Assembly (NCBI GenBank): GCA_035286585.1 | Contig: DATEDC010000147.1 | Location: forward strand, 1-48,603 | Direction: 5' to 3' | DNA length: 48,603 nt | Origin: DSOS01 sp035286585 | GTDB taxonomy: Bacteria > Chloroflexota > Anaerolineae > Anaerolineales > UBA4823 | Shown here: one piece after another, positions 1 to 7,080 of the stretch | Numbering within the stretch: position 1 is the first letter of the stretch | How the letters are laid out: each line of letters opens with the position of its first letter | Notes under the pieces: model-generated | Databases searched by the model: none | The model's input: only the letters and a program-made list of their open reading frames with translations | Told to the model about the DNA's origin: nothing | Translations under genes and position numbers: made by a program

Positions 1-11
1 AATTCTCTTAA

Positions 12-34
12 AGCAATCAGCGAAGCTGATTGCT
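12..34 (+). other. Perfect 10-bp hairpin just upstream of tRNA-Thr
   Basis: Bases 12-21 and 25-34 are exact reverse complements with a GAA triloop, ending three bases before the tRNA 5' end. No T-run follows, so it is not a standard intrinsic terminator. It could be the end of an upstream transcript, a 5' processing signal for the tRNA, or part of a larger element cut off by the window edge. The structure is seen directly; its role is unknown. Confidence 0.6.
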
Positions 35-37
35 CGT

Positions 38-110
38 GCCCTCATAGCTCAGGTGGAAGAGCGCATTCTTGGTAAGAATGAGGTCATGGGTTCAAGTCCC
101 ATTGAGGGCT
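38..110 (+). tRNA. tRNA-Thr(GGT)
   Basis: A full 73-nt cloverleaf can be drawn by eye: acceptor stem 38-44 with 103-109 (7 of 7 pairs), D stem 47-50 with 59-62, anticodon stem 64-68 with 76-80, anticodon GGT at 71-73 in the loop TTGGTAA, and T stem 86-90 with 98-102 closing loop TTCAAGT. The discriminator base is T110; A is usual for bacterial tRNA-Thr. CCA is not encoded. It lies 44 nt upstream of tuf and may be co-transcribed with it, like the thrT-tufB pair of Escherichia coli. Confidence 0.96.
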
Positions 111-154
111 CTCGGACATAAAATGTTCTTTTCTATTAAAGGAGAGAGACGCTA

Positions 155-1357
155 ATGGCCAAGCAAAAATTTGAGCGGACGAAGCCGCACCTGAACGTGG
201 GCACCATCGGTCACATCGACCACGGCAAGACGACCTTGACGGCGGCGATCACCAAGGTAGCCTCGCTGGCGGGCGGCGGAGAATTCCGCGCCTTCGACAC
301 GATCGACAATGCCCCCGAAGAGAAGGAGCGCGGCATCACCATCAACATCGCCCACGTGGAATACCAGACCAAGAAACGCCACTACGCTCACGTGGACATG
401 CCCGGACACCGCGACTACATCAAGAACATGATCACCGGCGCCGCCCAGGTGGACGGGGCCATCCTGGTGGTGGCCGCCCCCGACGGCCCCATGCCGCAGA
501 CCCACGAGCACGTGCTGCTGGCGCGCCAGGTGGAAGTGCCCAGCATCGTGGTCTACCTGAACAAGATCGACATGCTGGACGACCCGGAGCTGATCGAACT
601 GGTCGAACTGGAGTTGCGCGAACTGCTGACCGCGCATGGCTTCCCGGGCGACGAGACGCCCATCGTGCGCGGCAGCGCCCTGCAGGCGCTGGAGAGCAAG
701 AGCAGCGACCCGAACGCGCCCGAATACGAGAGCATCCGCGAACTGCTGCGGGTGATCGACGAATACATTCCCGAGCCGAAGCGCGAGACCGACAAGCCGT
801 TCATGATGTCGATCGAAGACGTGTTCTCGATCAAAGGCCGCGGCACGGTAGTCACCGGGCGCATCGAGCGCGGCACGGTCAAGCTGAACGACACGGTGGA
901 CATCATCGGGCTGCGGGAAGACATTCGCCAGACGGTGGTGACCGGGATCGAGATGTTCCACAAGCAGTTGGACCAGGGCATGGCGGGAGACAACGCCGGG
1001 CTGCTGCTGCGCGGCATCAACCGCGAGGAAGTCGAGCGCGGCATGGTGCTGGCGGCGCCCAAGTCGATCACGCCGCACACCAACTTCATGGGCGAAGTGT
1101 ACGTGTTGACCAAGGACGAGGGAGGGCGTCACAAGGCGTTCTTCAACGGCTATCGGCCGCAGTTCTACATCCGCACGATGGACGTGACAGGCGAGGTGAC
1201 GCTGCCGGAGGGGGTGGAGATGGTGATGCCTGGGGACAACGTGAACGTGGAAGTGAAGCTGATCACGCCGGTGGCCCTGGAACAGGGCAGCAAGTTTGCC
1301 ATTCGCGAAGGCGGCCTGACAGTCGGCGCCGGCGTGATCACCAAGATACTGGAATAG
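155..1357 (+). CDS. tuf: Translation elongation factor Tu
   Basis: EF-Tu (400 aa) brings aminoacyl-tRNA to the ribosomal A site and hydrolyses GTP on codon recognition. The GTPase motifs are present: P-loop GHIDHGKT at residues 19-26, switch I RGITI at 59-63, G3 DMPGH at 81-85, G4 NKID at 136-139 and G5 SAL at 174-176. Domains II and III follow at normal length. The start has a strong AAGGAGAG ribosome site. Two G3 residues are odd for bacteria: Met82 where Cys is usual and Arg86 where Ala is usual (PGHRDY recalls eukaryotic and archaeal EF-1A). The gene is also visibly richer in G/C-ending codons than rpsJ next door, as expected for very high expression or for gene conversion with a second tuf copy. 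Confidence 0.98.
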   Translation: MAKQKFERTKPHLNVGTIGHIDHGKTTLTAAITKVASLAGGGEFRAFDTIDNAPEEKERGITINIAHVEYQTKKRHYAHVDMPGHRDYIKNMITGAAQVDGAILVVAAPDGPMPQTHEHVLLARQVEVPSIVVYLNKIDMLDDPELIELVELELRELLTAHGFPGDETPIVRGSALQALESKSSDPNAPEYESIRELLRVIDEYIPEPKRETDKPFMMSIEDVFSIKGRGTVVTGRIERGTVKLNDTVDIIGLREDIRQTVVTGIEMFHKQLDQGMAGDNAGLLLRGINREEVERGMVLAAPKSITPHTNFMGEVYVLTKDEGGRHKAFFNGYRPQFYIRTMDVTGEVTLPEGVEMVMPGDNVNVEVKLITPVALEQGSKFAIREGGLTVGAGVITKILE

Positions 1358-1364
1358 GTGCGCC

Positions 1365-1676
1365 ATGATGGTGAAGCAAAAAATTCGCATTCGTTTAAAA
1401 GCATACGATCATCGCGTTTTAGATCAGTCCGCCAAGCGCATAGTTGAAACCGCAGAGCGCACAGGCGCCCGGGTTGTCGGCCCGGTGCCCTTACCTACCC
1501 GGATAGAAAAGTTTACCGTCCGGCGATCGACTTTTATTGATAAAGATTCACACGAACATTTCGAGATCCGCACGCACAACCGCTTGATCGATGTGCTGGA
1601 TCCCGACTCGAAAACGATTGATATGCTGATGCGCCTGAACTTACCTGCTGGCGTGGATATCGAGATAAAGATTTAG
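1365..1676 (+). CDS. rpsJ: 30S ribosomal protein S10
   Basis: S10 (103 aa) sits in the head of the small subunit and, as NusE, also joins transcription antitermination complexes. The N-terminus (KIRIRLKAYDHR) and the PLPTR and RTHNRLID segments are family hallmarks. The gene begins 8 nt after the tuf stop codon, so it is almost certainly read on the tuf transcript. Two ATGs occur in tandem (1365, 1368); AGGTG overlapping the tuf stop gives better spacing to the second. Unlike most bacteria, a 199-bp structured gap follows before rplC. Confidence 0.97.
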   Translation: MMVKQKIRIRLKAYDHRVLDQSAKRIVETAERTGARVVGPVPLPTRIEKFTVRRSTFIDKDSHEHFEIRTHNRLIDVLDPDSKTIDMLMRLNLPAGVDIEIKI

Positions 1677-1698
1677 TAGTACTATCGGTCCGAATGCG

Positions 1699-1837
1699 AG
1701 CCTGGGCGCAGAAAAACCAGGCGAAATGTAATCACAGCGTAAGAGTTGTCCTGAGCGCAAACGAACACACAACCGCTGGTTTGCGCCAGGCAAACTGACT
1801 GCGCTGTAATTAGGGATGATGCAGCCAAGCCCAGGCT
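1699..1837 (+). promoter_or_regulatory. Candidate structured leader RNA upstream of rplC
   Basis: Three nested helices can be drawn. P1: 1699-1707 with 1829-1837, 9 perfect pairs. P2: 1729-1741 with 1800-1812, 12 of 13 pairs including one G-U. P3: 1755-1762 with 1779-1786, 8 perfect pairs. Competing helices exist: 1700-1705 with 1717-1722 takes over the P1 5' strand, and 1779-1783 with 1791-1795 takes over the P3 3' strand. The fold ends 38 nt before the rplC start. Ribosomal-protein leaders are well known (for example the L4-regulated S10 leader of E. coli, upstream of rpsJ), but this one lies after rpsJ. The structure is read from the sequence; the regulatory role is inferred. I do not recognise it as a named RNA family. 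Confidence 0.6.
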
Positions 1838-1875
1838 GACAGTCCCGAAAATATCAGTATTAGGAGAAAACGGAG

Positions 1876-2508
1876 ATGTTGAAAGGGCTGATTGGCAAGA
1901 AAGTCGGCATGACCCAGATTTTCGATGAGGCCGGACTGGCAGTCCCGGTCACTTTGATCGAAGCTGGGCCGTGTTATGTCACCCAGGTGCGTACGCCAGA
2001 AAGCGACGGCTATGCGGCAGTTCAGCTTGGGTTTGATGAATTCAAGCCAAAGCGATTGACGTCTGGTCAGCTTGGGCATTTGAAGCGCAATAACCTGCCA
2101 CCATTGCGCTTTTTGCGCGAATTTCGCCAGAAGGATCCCGGCGTCGCCGAGGGCGACAAAATCACGGTGGGCGAGGTTTTCTCTGAAGGCGAATATGTTG
2201 ACGTGGTAGGCACCAGCAAGGGCAAGGGCTTCGCGGGTGCAGTGAAGCGCTATCATTTCAGGGGCGGTCCCAAAACCCATGGTCAATCGGACCGCCTGCG
2301 CGCCCCTGGCTCGCGCGGCTCGGGGACAACCCCGGGGCGGGTGTATAAAGGCGCTCGCGGGGCGGGCCACATGGGATTTGAGCGGGTGACAGTTCAAAAC
2401 CTGAAGGTCGTTTTTGTAGATGCGGAGCGCAACCTGCTGGGGATCCGGGGAGCTGTCCCGGGGCCCAAAGGCGGTATCTTGCTCATCAAGGGAGCGCGAA
2501 AGAATTAA
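1876..2508 (+). CDS. rplC: 50S ribosomal protein L3
   Basis: L3 (210 aa) is a primary 23S rRNA binder whose long loop reaches toward the peptidyl-transferase centre. The protein opens with LIGKKVGMTQIFDEAG, the classic L3 start, and carries the SKGKGFAGAVKR and HGQSDRLRAPGS segments of the central loop. It is preceded by AGGAGAAAACGGAG and by the structured leader at 1699-1837, making it the first gene of the segment that leader could control. rplD follows 38 nt later. Length is normal. Confidence 0.97.
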   Translation: MLKGLIGKKVGMTQIFDEAGLAVPVTLIEAGPCYVTQVRTPESDGYAAVQLGFDEFKPKRLTSGQLGHLKRNNLPPLRFLREFRQKDPGVAEGDKITVGEVFSEGEYVDVVGTSKGKGFAGAVKRYHFRGGPKTHGQSDRLRAPGSRGSGTTPGRVYKGARGAGHMGFERVTVQNLKVVFVDAERNLLGIRGAVPGPKGGILLIKGARKN

Positions 2509-2546
2509 CTTGAGGTTTAGAAGCTGTTCTGGATTGGAGCTGTGTG

Positions 2547-3179
2547 ATGATGAAAGTAGATGTCCTGAATATGGATGGGAATAAAGTCCAGACGATTGAG
2601 CTGCCGGCGCGGATTTTCGAAGCCCCGGTTAATACAGGTTTGATGCACCAGGCCTACGTTCGCCAGATGGCAAATGCTCGCCTGGGGACACACAAGACAA
2701 AAAACCGCAGCGAGGTGTCAGGTGGCGGGCGCAAACCCTGGAGACAGAAAGGCACCGGGCGGGCGCGCCAGGGCTCTATTCGATCAGCTCAATGGGTTGG
2801 CGGTGGGAAGGTTCACACACCCAGGCCGCGCGACTATTCCCTGGCAATGCCGCGCAAAATGCGCCGGGCCGCTTTACGCTCAGCGCTGACAGCCCGGGCA
2901 GCTGAGAACGCACTGGTTGTTTTAGACGAGCTCAGGGTAACTGAGCCAAAGACGCGTTCGATGGCAGAAGCTTTATACCGGTTGGTGGGCGATTCCAGCG
3001 TATTGATATTAATCCCGGAGAGTGGCGCCGATTACGACCTGGTCTATCAATCCAGCAACAATCTGCCGGAGGCAAAAATTCTTAACGCGCGCTACTTGAA
3101 TATCCGCGATTTGCTGGGTTATGAGAAGCTGCTCTTGCCAGTCAAAGCGCTGGAAGTGATCGAGTCTTACTTGGGTTAG
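2547..3179 (+). CDS. rplD: 50S ribosomal protein L4
   Basis: L4 (210 aa) lines the peptide exit tunnel. In E. coli it is also the autogenous repressor of the S10 operon, which makes it the natural candidate ligand for the leader upstream of rplC. The conserved extended-loop region with GGGRKPWRQKGTGRARQGS is intact at about residues 60-80. GTG 2544, ATG 2547 and ATG 2550 are all in frame; GGAG at 2536-2539 gives 7-nt spacing to ATG 2547, which is chosen here. rplW begins 13 nt after the stop. Confidence 0.97.
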   Translation: MMKVDVLNMDGNKVQTIELPARIFEAPVNTGLMHQAYVRQMANARLGTHKTKNRSEVSGGGRKPWRQKGTGRARQGSIRSAQWVGGGKVHTPRPRDYSLAMPRKMRRAALRSALTARAAENALVVLDELRVTEPKTRSMAEALYRLVGDSSVLILIPESGADYDLVYQSSNNLPEAKILNARYLNIRDLLGYEKLLLPVKALEVIESYLG

Positions 3180-3192
3180 CGAGGAGGAAGCG

Positions 3193-3495
3193 ATGAATAG
3201 TATTTATGACGTGCTTCGCCGTCCTTTAGTGACCGAGAAATCCAATTATATGAACAGCGACCTCCACCAATACGTGTTCGAGGTAGCGCCGTACGCAACT
3301 AAAGCAATGGTCAAGGACGCCGTAGAGTCGTTGTTCGATGTGGATGTCGTCCGCGTCAATATGATCAATATGCCTCCAAAGCGCACCCGGCGTATCCGCA
3401 GCCGCCGTCTGATGGTTCGCCGCAGCCGGTATAAGAAGGCGATTGTGACTTTGGCGCCCGAGGATACGATTGAGATCTTTGAAGGGGTGAAGTGA
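3193..3495 (+). CDS. rplW: 50S ribosomal protein L23
   Basis: L23 (100 aa) sits at the tunnel exit and is the docking site for trigger factor and SRP. The start SIYDVLRRPLVTEKS and the segment VNMINMPPKRTRR are typical. A GAGGAGGAAG ribosome site stands just upstream of the ATG. The stop codon TGA overlaps the rplB ATG by one base (TGATG), so the two are probably translationally coupled. Confidence 0.97.
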   Translation: MNSIYDVLRRPLVTEKSNYMNSDLHQYVFEVAPYATKAMVKDAVESLFDVDVVRVNMINMPPKRTRRIRSRRLMVRRSRYKKAIVTLAPEDTIEIFEGVK

Positions 3496-4331
3496 TGGCA
3501 GTAAAGAAATATAAACCCACTACTCCCGGCCAAAGAGGCATGACGGGTTACTCTTTTGAAGAGATAACCAAAGACACACCGGAGCGTTCACTCCTGGCGC
3601 CGCTGCGTAAATCTGGCGGGCGAAATATGTACGGTCGGGTAACCGTCCGCCATCGCGGCGGTGGTCATAAGCGCCACATTCGAATGGTGGATTTCAAACG
3701 CGATAAACGCGGTATTCCCGCGCGCGTCGCGGCGATTGAATACGATCCAAATCGAACTGCTCGACTGGCGCTGCTGCATTACGCAGATGGGGAAAAGCGA
3801 TATATCATCGCTCCCACAGAACTGCGCGTGGGTGACAGTGTAATTGCCGGTCCCGAGGCCGAGATTCGCCCTGGCAATAGCATGCCGATTGCCAACATCC
3901 CGGTGGGCACCATGGTCCACAATATCGAGTTGAAAGCCGGGCGCGGAGGCCAGTTGGTTCGAGCGGCTGGCGGCGCAGCCCAGCTATTAGCCAAAGAGGG
4001 TGATTACGCACAGGTGCGAATGCCTTCCGGAGAGGTGCGCCTGGTGCGCCAGGTCTGCTACGCCACCATCGGGCAGGTGGGCAACCTGGATCACTCGAAT
4101 GTTAAGTTGGGCAAAGCCGGTCGTAAGCGCCATCTGGGTATCCGCCCGGCAGTGCGCGGATCGGCAATGTCGCCCCGCGATCACCCCCATGGGGGCGGCG
4201 AAGGACGGCAGCCCATCGGTTTGCCCGGGCCAAAAAGCCCGTGGGGCAAACCAACGCTTGGCTATAAGACGCGCCGGAACAAGAAAACCGAAAAATATAT
4301 CGTTCGCCGGCGCGGAAAGAAGCGCCGCTAA
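3495..4331 (+). CDS. rplB: 50S ribosomal protein L2
   Basis: L2 (278 aa) is a core 23S-binding protein needed for subunit association and peptidyl transfer. The start (AVKKYKPTTPGQRGMT) and the highly conserved HPHGGGEGRQPIG segment, with the histidine near the peptidyl-transferase centre, are present. The C-terminus is the usual very basic tail (VRRRGKKRR). The ATG overlaps the rplW stop; a GTG one codon upstream (3492) is in frame but less likely. Length is normal. Confidence 0.98.
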   Translation: MAVKKYKPTTPGQRGMTGYSFEEITKDTPERSLLAPLRKSGGRNMYGRVTVRHRGGGHKRHIRMVDFKRDKRGIPARVAAIEYDPNRTARLALLHYADGEKRYIIAPTELRVGDSVIAGPEAEIRPGNSMPIANIPVGTMVHNIELKAGRGGQLVRAAGGAAQLLAKEGDYAQVRMPSGEVRLVRQVCYATIGQVGNLDHSNVKLGKAGRKRHLGIRPAVRGSAMSPRDHPHGGGEGRQPIGLPGPKSPWGKPTLGYKTRRNKKTEKYIVRRRGKKRR

Positions 4332-4342
4332 ATCCGGAAGCC

Positions 4343-4379
4343 TACCCTGAGTGATGTTGCTTCTGCCTGACTCGGGGTA
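4343..4379 (+). other. Intercistronic hairpin between rplB and rpsS
   Basis: Bases 4343-4352 pair with 4370-4379 (10 pairs, one U-G) around a 17-nt loop, filling most of the 66-bp gap. No T-run follows, so a simple terminator is unlikely. It may be an mRNA processing or stabilising element dividing the S10 segment. The structure is seen; the role is inferred. Confidence 0.5.
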
Positions 4380-4397
4380 CCAGTTGGAGATAAGACG

Positions 4398-4679
4398 ATG
4401 GGACGATCATTGAAAAAAGGGCCATTCATTGACCCAAAATTGCTAAAAAAGATCGAGGCCATGAACGAGCGGGGTGAAAAGAAGGTCATACGAACGTGGA
4501 GCCGCGCCAGCACCATTTTCCCCCAGATGGTTGGGCATACTGTTGCGGTTCATGATGGCCGTCGGCATGTGCCCATCTACATCACCGAGAATATGGTCGG
4601 TCACCGGCTGGGCGAGTTCGCCCCCACGCGAACTTTTCGCGGCCATGTCGCCGAGAAGAGAATAAAGAGAGGAGGGTAG
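4398..4679 (+). CDS. rpsS: 30S ribosomal protein S19
   Basis: S19 (93 aa) binds 16S rRNA in the subunit head together with S13 and contacts tRNA across the interface. The N-terminus MGRSLKKGPFID and the core HDGRRHVPIYITENMVGH, LGEFAPTRTF are textbook matches. A GGAG site precedes the ATG. The gene ends in the AGGAGGG ribosome site used by rplV, three bases before its GTG start. Confidence 0.98.
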   Translation: MGRSLKKGPFIDPKLLKKIEAMNERGEKKVIRTWSRASTIFPQMVGHTVAVHDGRRHVPIYITENMVGHRLGEFAPTRTFRGHVAEKRIKRGG

Positions 4680-4682
4680 GTC

Positions 4683-5027
4683 GTGGAAACAGATATTCGC
4701 GCCCACGCTCGTTATCTCCCACAATCTCCGCAGAAGGTCCGCCTGGTCATCGACCTGATTCGGGGCAAGGCCGTATTGGAGGCCCTCGACGTGTTGAAAT
4801 TCACACCGAACGCGGCTGCCCGGACAGTTTCTAAGGTGGTGACTTCAGCCATGGCGAATGCTGAGGAAAACTTTGGCGTAAGCCGCGACGATCTGTATGT
4901 ATATCGTATTTACGCTGATGAAGCCCCAACGCGGAAGTGGCGTCGCTTTGGTGCTCGTGGTAGATTTAAACCCTGGCTGCGCCGTTCATCTCACATCACC
5001 GTCGTACTGCGCGAAAGGGCTTCATGA
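4683..5027 (+). CDS. rplV: 50S ribosomal protein L22
   Basis: L22 (114 aa) lines the narrow part of the exit tunnel with its beta-hairpin, where macrolide resistance changes are found in other bacteria. The segment ARYLPQSPQKVRLVIDLIRGK and the late FGARGRFKPWLRRSSHI region are diagnostic. The start is GTG, supported by AGGAGGGTAGG ending two bases before it and by a family-like N-terminus. rpsC follows after 24 nt. Confidence 0.97.
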   Translation: METDIRAHARYLPQSPQKVRLVIDLIRGKAVLEALDVLKFTPNAAARTVSKVVTSAMANAEENFGVSRDDLYVYRIYADEAPTRKWRRFGARGRFKPWLRRSSHITVVLRERAS

Positions 5028-5051
5028 ACGAGCGAGAGATAAGGAGAAGTT

Positions 5052-5729
5052 ATGGGTCGTAAAGTTCATCCAATTGGTTTTCGCTTGAAGATTAACAAGA
5101 CCTGGGAAGGCCGCTGGTACGCGGAAGGCAGCGATTATGTAGACCAACTACACCAGGATTTTGAAGTGCGCGAGCTGGTAAGACAGGAAGCGCCCCGGGC
5201 GGGAGTTTCCCGAATCGAGATTGAGCGTTTTCCGGGCAAGGTCAAAGTTGTCGTCCAAACCGCCAAGCCGGGAATCCTGATCGGTCGCAAGGGCGAAAGC
5301 GTAAAACAGATCCGCACCAAACTGGAGGAATTGGTTGGGAAAAAGATTGATCTGGAGATCAAGGAGATCAAATACCCCGATTTGGACGCCAATCTGGTTT
5401 CCAGGAATATCGCCGAACAGCTCGAACGGCGGATCAGCTATCAACGAGCGATGAAGCGCGCCATTCAGCAGGCCATGCGCCAGGGAGCCGAGGGGATTCG
5501 CGTGGAAGTCGCGGGGCGGCTGAGTGGGGCTGAGATGGCTCGCTCGGTGAATATGCGCGAAGGTCAGGTACCGCGCCAGACGCTGCGCGCTGACATTGAT
5601 TTCGCCCAGTCTGAAGCCGATACGACCTACGGAAAGATCGGAGTAAAAGTATGGATATACCGGGGTGAGGTGCTGCCTGAGGTCGAAGAACGGGCGCAGG
5701 CTACCGAAGGCGTGTACATCAGCGAATAG
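5052..5729 (+). CDS. rpsC: 30S ribosomal protein S3
   Basis: S3 (225 aa) forms part of the mRNA entry channel and has helicase activity with S4 and S5. It begins GRKVHPIGFRLKI and holds a type-II KH domain with the loop GRKGESVKQIRTKL at about residues 80-92, then the C-terminal EMARSVNMREGQVPRQTLRA block. AAGGAG lies before the ATG. rplP starts 11 nt after the stop. Confidence 0.97.
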   Translation: MGRKVHPIGFRLKINKTWEGRWYAEGSDYVDQLHQDFEVRELVRQEAPRAGVSRIEIERFPGKVKVVVQTAKPGILIGRKGESVKQIRTKLEELVGKKIDLEIKEIKYPDLDANLVSRNIAEQLERRISYQRAMKRAIQQAMRQGAEGIRVEVAGRLSGAEMARSVNMREGQVPRQTLRADIDFAQSEADTTYGKIGVKVWIYRGEVLPEVEERAQATEGVYISE

Positions 5730-5740
5730 AGGAAGCAATT

Positions 5741-6172
5741 ATGTTAATGCCGAAACGAGTCAAGTGGCGCAAACAAATGCGCGGGCGCATGAGAGGCAAA
5801 GCTCAACGGGGCGCGGATGTATCCTTTGGCGATTTTGGCTTGCAAGCCATGGAGCCGGGATGGATATCTGCCCGTCAAATTGAAGCTGCCCGCCGGGCGA
5901 TCGTGCGCGCCATCCGCCGGCGGGGAAAAGTCTGGATTCGCATTTTCCCCGATAAACCGGTTACACGCAAACCTGCTGAAACCCGCATGGGAAAAGGCAA
6001 GGGTAATGTGGAGTATTGGGTTGCTGTGGTAAAGCCAGGCCGCATCATGTTCGAAGTCGGTGGCGGCGTGCCTGAGGACATCGCTTTAGAGGCTCTGCGC
6101 CTGGCGCAATACAAGTTCCCTATAAAAACCAAGATCGTCGGTCGCTACGAAGAGGCTGGAGGCGAAGCATGA
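5741..6172 (+). CDS. rplP: 50S ribosomal protein L16
   Basis: L16 (143 aa) organises the A-site region of 23S rRNA and is assembled late. MPKRVKWRKQMRGRMRG, then PVTRKPAETRMGKGKGN and YWVAVVKPGRI, are family signatures. ATG 5741 has AGGAAG at 5729-5734; a second in-frame ATG at 5747 would give the more usual MPKRVKW start, so the first two residues are uncertain. The stop overlaps rpmC by four bases. Confidence 0.97.
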   Translation: MLMPKRVKWRKQMRGRMRGKAQRGADVSFGDFGLQAMEPGWISARQIEAARRAIVRAIRRRGKVWIRIFPDKPVTRKPAETRMGKGKGNVEYWVAVVKPGRIMFEVGGGVPEDIALEALRLAQYKFPIKTKIVGRYEEAGGEA

Positions 6173-6381
6173 AAACAGCAGAGATCCGCGCCCATACCAC
6201 GGACGAACTGCGCGCCCGTTTAGAGGACACGCGCCAGGAGTTGATGAACTTGCGCTTTCAAACCGTTATCGGCGGCTTGACCGATCATACCCGCCTTCGC
6301 TATACAAGACGCACGATCGCGCGCCTGCTGACCGTGCTCAGAGAACGAGAGCTGGCCGAAATTCAAGAAGGTGAAAAATGA
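6169..6381 (+). CDS. rpmC: 50S ribosomal protein L29
   Basis: L29 (70 aa) is a small helical hairpin protein near the tunnel exit next to L23. The pattern MKTAEIRAHTTDELRARLED, then ELMNLRFQ and RLRYTRRTIARLLTVLRER, is typical. It overlaps rplP by four bases (ATGA) and rpsQ by four bases, indicating tight translational coupling. Confidence 0.96.
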   Translation: MKTAEIRAHTTDELRARLEDTRQELMNLRFQTVIGGLTDHTRLRYTRRTIARLLTVLRERELAEIQEGEK

Positions 6382-6680
6382 ACACTCGCCGAAGATTAAC
6401 TGGTGTTGTGACCAGCAACCAAATGCAGAAGACAGTGGTGGTTGAGGTCAGTAGAACCTATCAGCACCGTCTTTATAAGAAAGTCGTGAACAGCCGCAGG
6501 CGTGTAATGGCCCATGACGAATTTGGTTGCCAGATTGGCGATAAAGTCCGTATTGTGGAGAGCCACCCAATTTCTCGCCGCAAACGATGGAGCGTAGAAG
6601 AAATACTGCGGCGGGACGTTGGCGCAGGTGTACCTGAGTTTGAGGACGCCGATGCGGAGATCGTTGAAGCGGAGGGGTAG
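6378..6680 (+). CDS. rpsQ: 30S ribosomal protein S17
   Basis: S17 (100 aa) is a primary 16S rRNA-binding OB-fold protein. RRRLTGVVTSNQMQKTVVVEV, the AHDE motif and the RIVESHPISRRKRW segment are conserved. About 15 extra residues form an acidic C-terminal tail (EFEDADAEIVEAEG) beyond the usual family end; such acidic extensions occur sporadically. It overlaps rpmC by four bases. Confidence 0.96.
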   Translation: MNTRRRLTGVVTSNQMQKTVVVEVSRTYQHRLYKKVVNSRRRVMAHDEFGCQIGDKVRIVESHPISRRKRWSVEEILRRDVGAGVPEFEDADAEIVEAEG

Positions 6681-6682
6681 CC

Positions 6683-7054
6683 ATGATCCAGCAAGAAAGT
6701 CGCTTGAAAGTTGCTGATAACACCGGCGCGCGCGAATTGCTGGTCATTCATGTCATGGGTGGGTCGAAACGCCGTTACGGGCGTGTTGGCGATGTGGTTG
6801 TCGCCACGGTCAAATCATCCGCTCCGCAAGGTTCGGTAAAGAAAAGTGAAATCGTCCGGGCGGTCATCGTGCGCTGTGCGAAAGAATGGCGCCGGGAAGA
6901 TGGCTCAACTATCCGGTTTGATGATAATGCGGCTGTGATCCTGGATACGGATGGGCGCAACCCAAAAGGGACGCGCATCTTTGGCCCGGTCGCCCGCGAG
7001 CTGCGCGAAAAGGGTTTTATGAAGATCGTATCGCTGGCTCCGGAGGTTCTCTAA
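6683..7054 (+). CDS. rplN: 50S ribosomal protein L14
   Basis: L14 (123 aa) sits at the subunit interface and binds the ribosome silencing factor RsfS in many bacteria. MIQQESRLKVADNTGARE is the classic L14 start. The later NPKGTRIFGPVARELRE and FMKIVSLAPEVL end the family domain normally. A GGAGG site lies just inside the end of rpsQ. The gene starts two bases after the rpsQ stop. Confidence 0.98.
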   Translation: MIQQESRLKVADNTGARELLVIHVMGGSKRRYGRVGDVVVATVKSSAPQGSVKKSEIVRAVIVRCAKEWRREDGSTIRFDDNAAVILDTDGRNPKGTRIFGPVARELREKGFMKIVSLAPEVL

Positions 7055-7080
7055 GGTTCGCGCCGATGGGAGTGAAGGAA

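Noticed and set aside
152..1390. Minus-strand open frame of 412 codons opposite tuf
   Set aside because: It is a shadow of the strongly GC-biased third positions in tuf. It is rich in His, Arg and Val without any known domain, and EF-Tu on the plus strand is certain.
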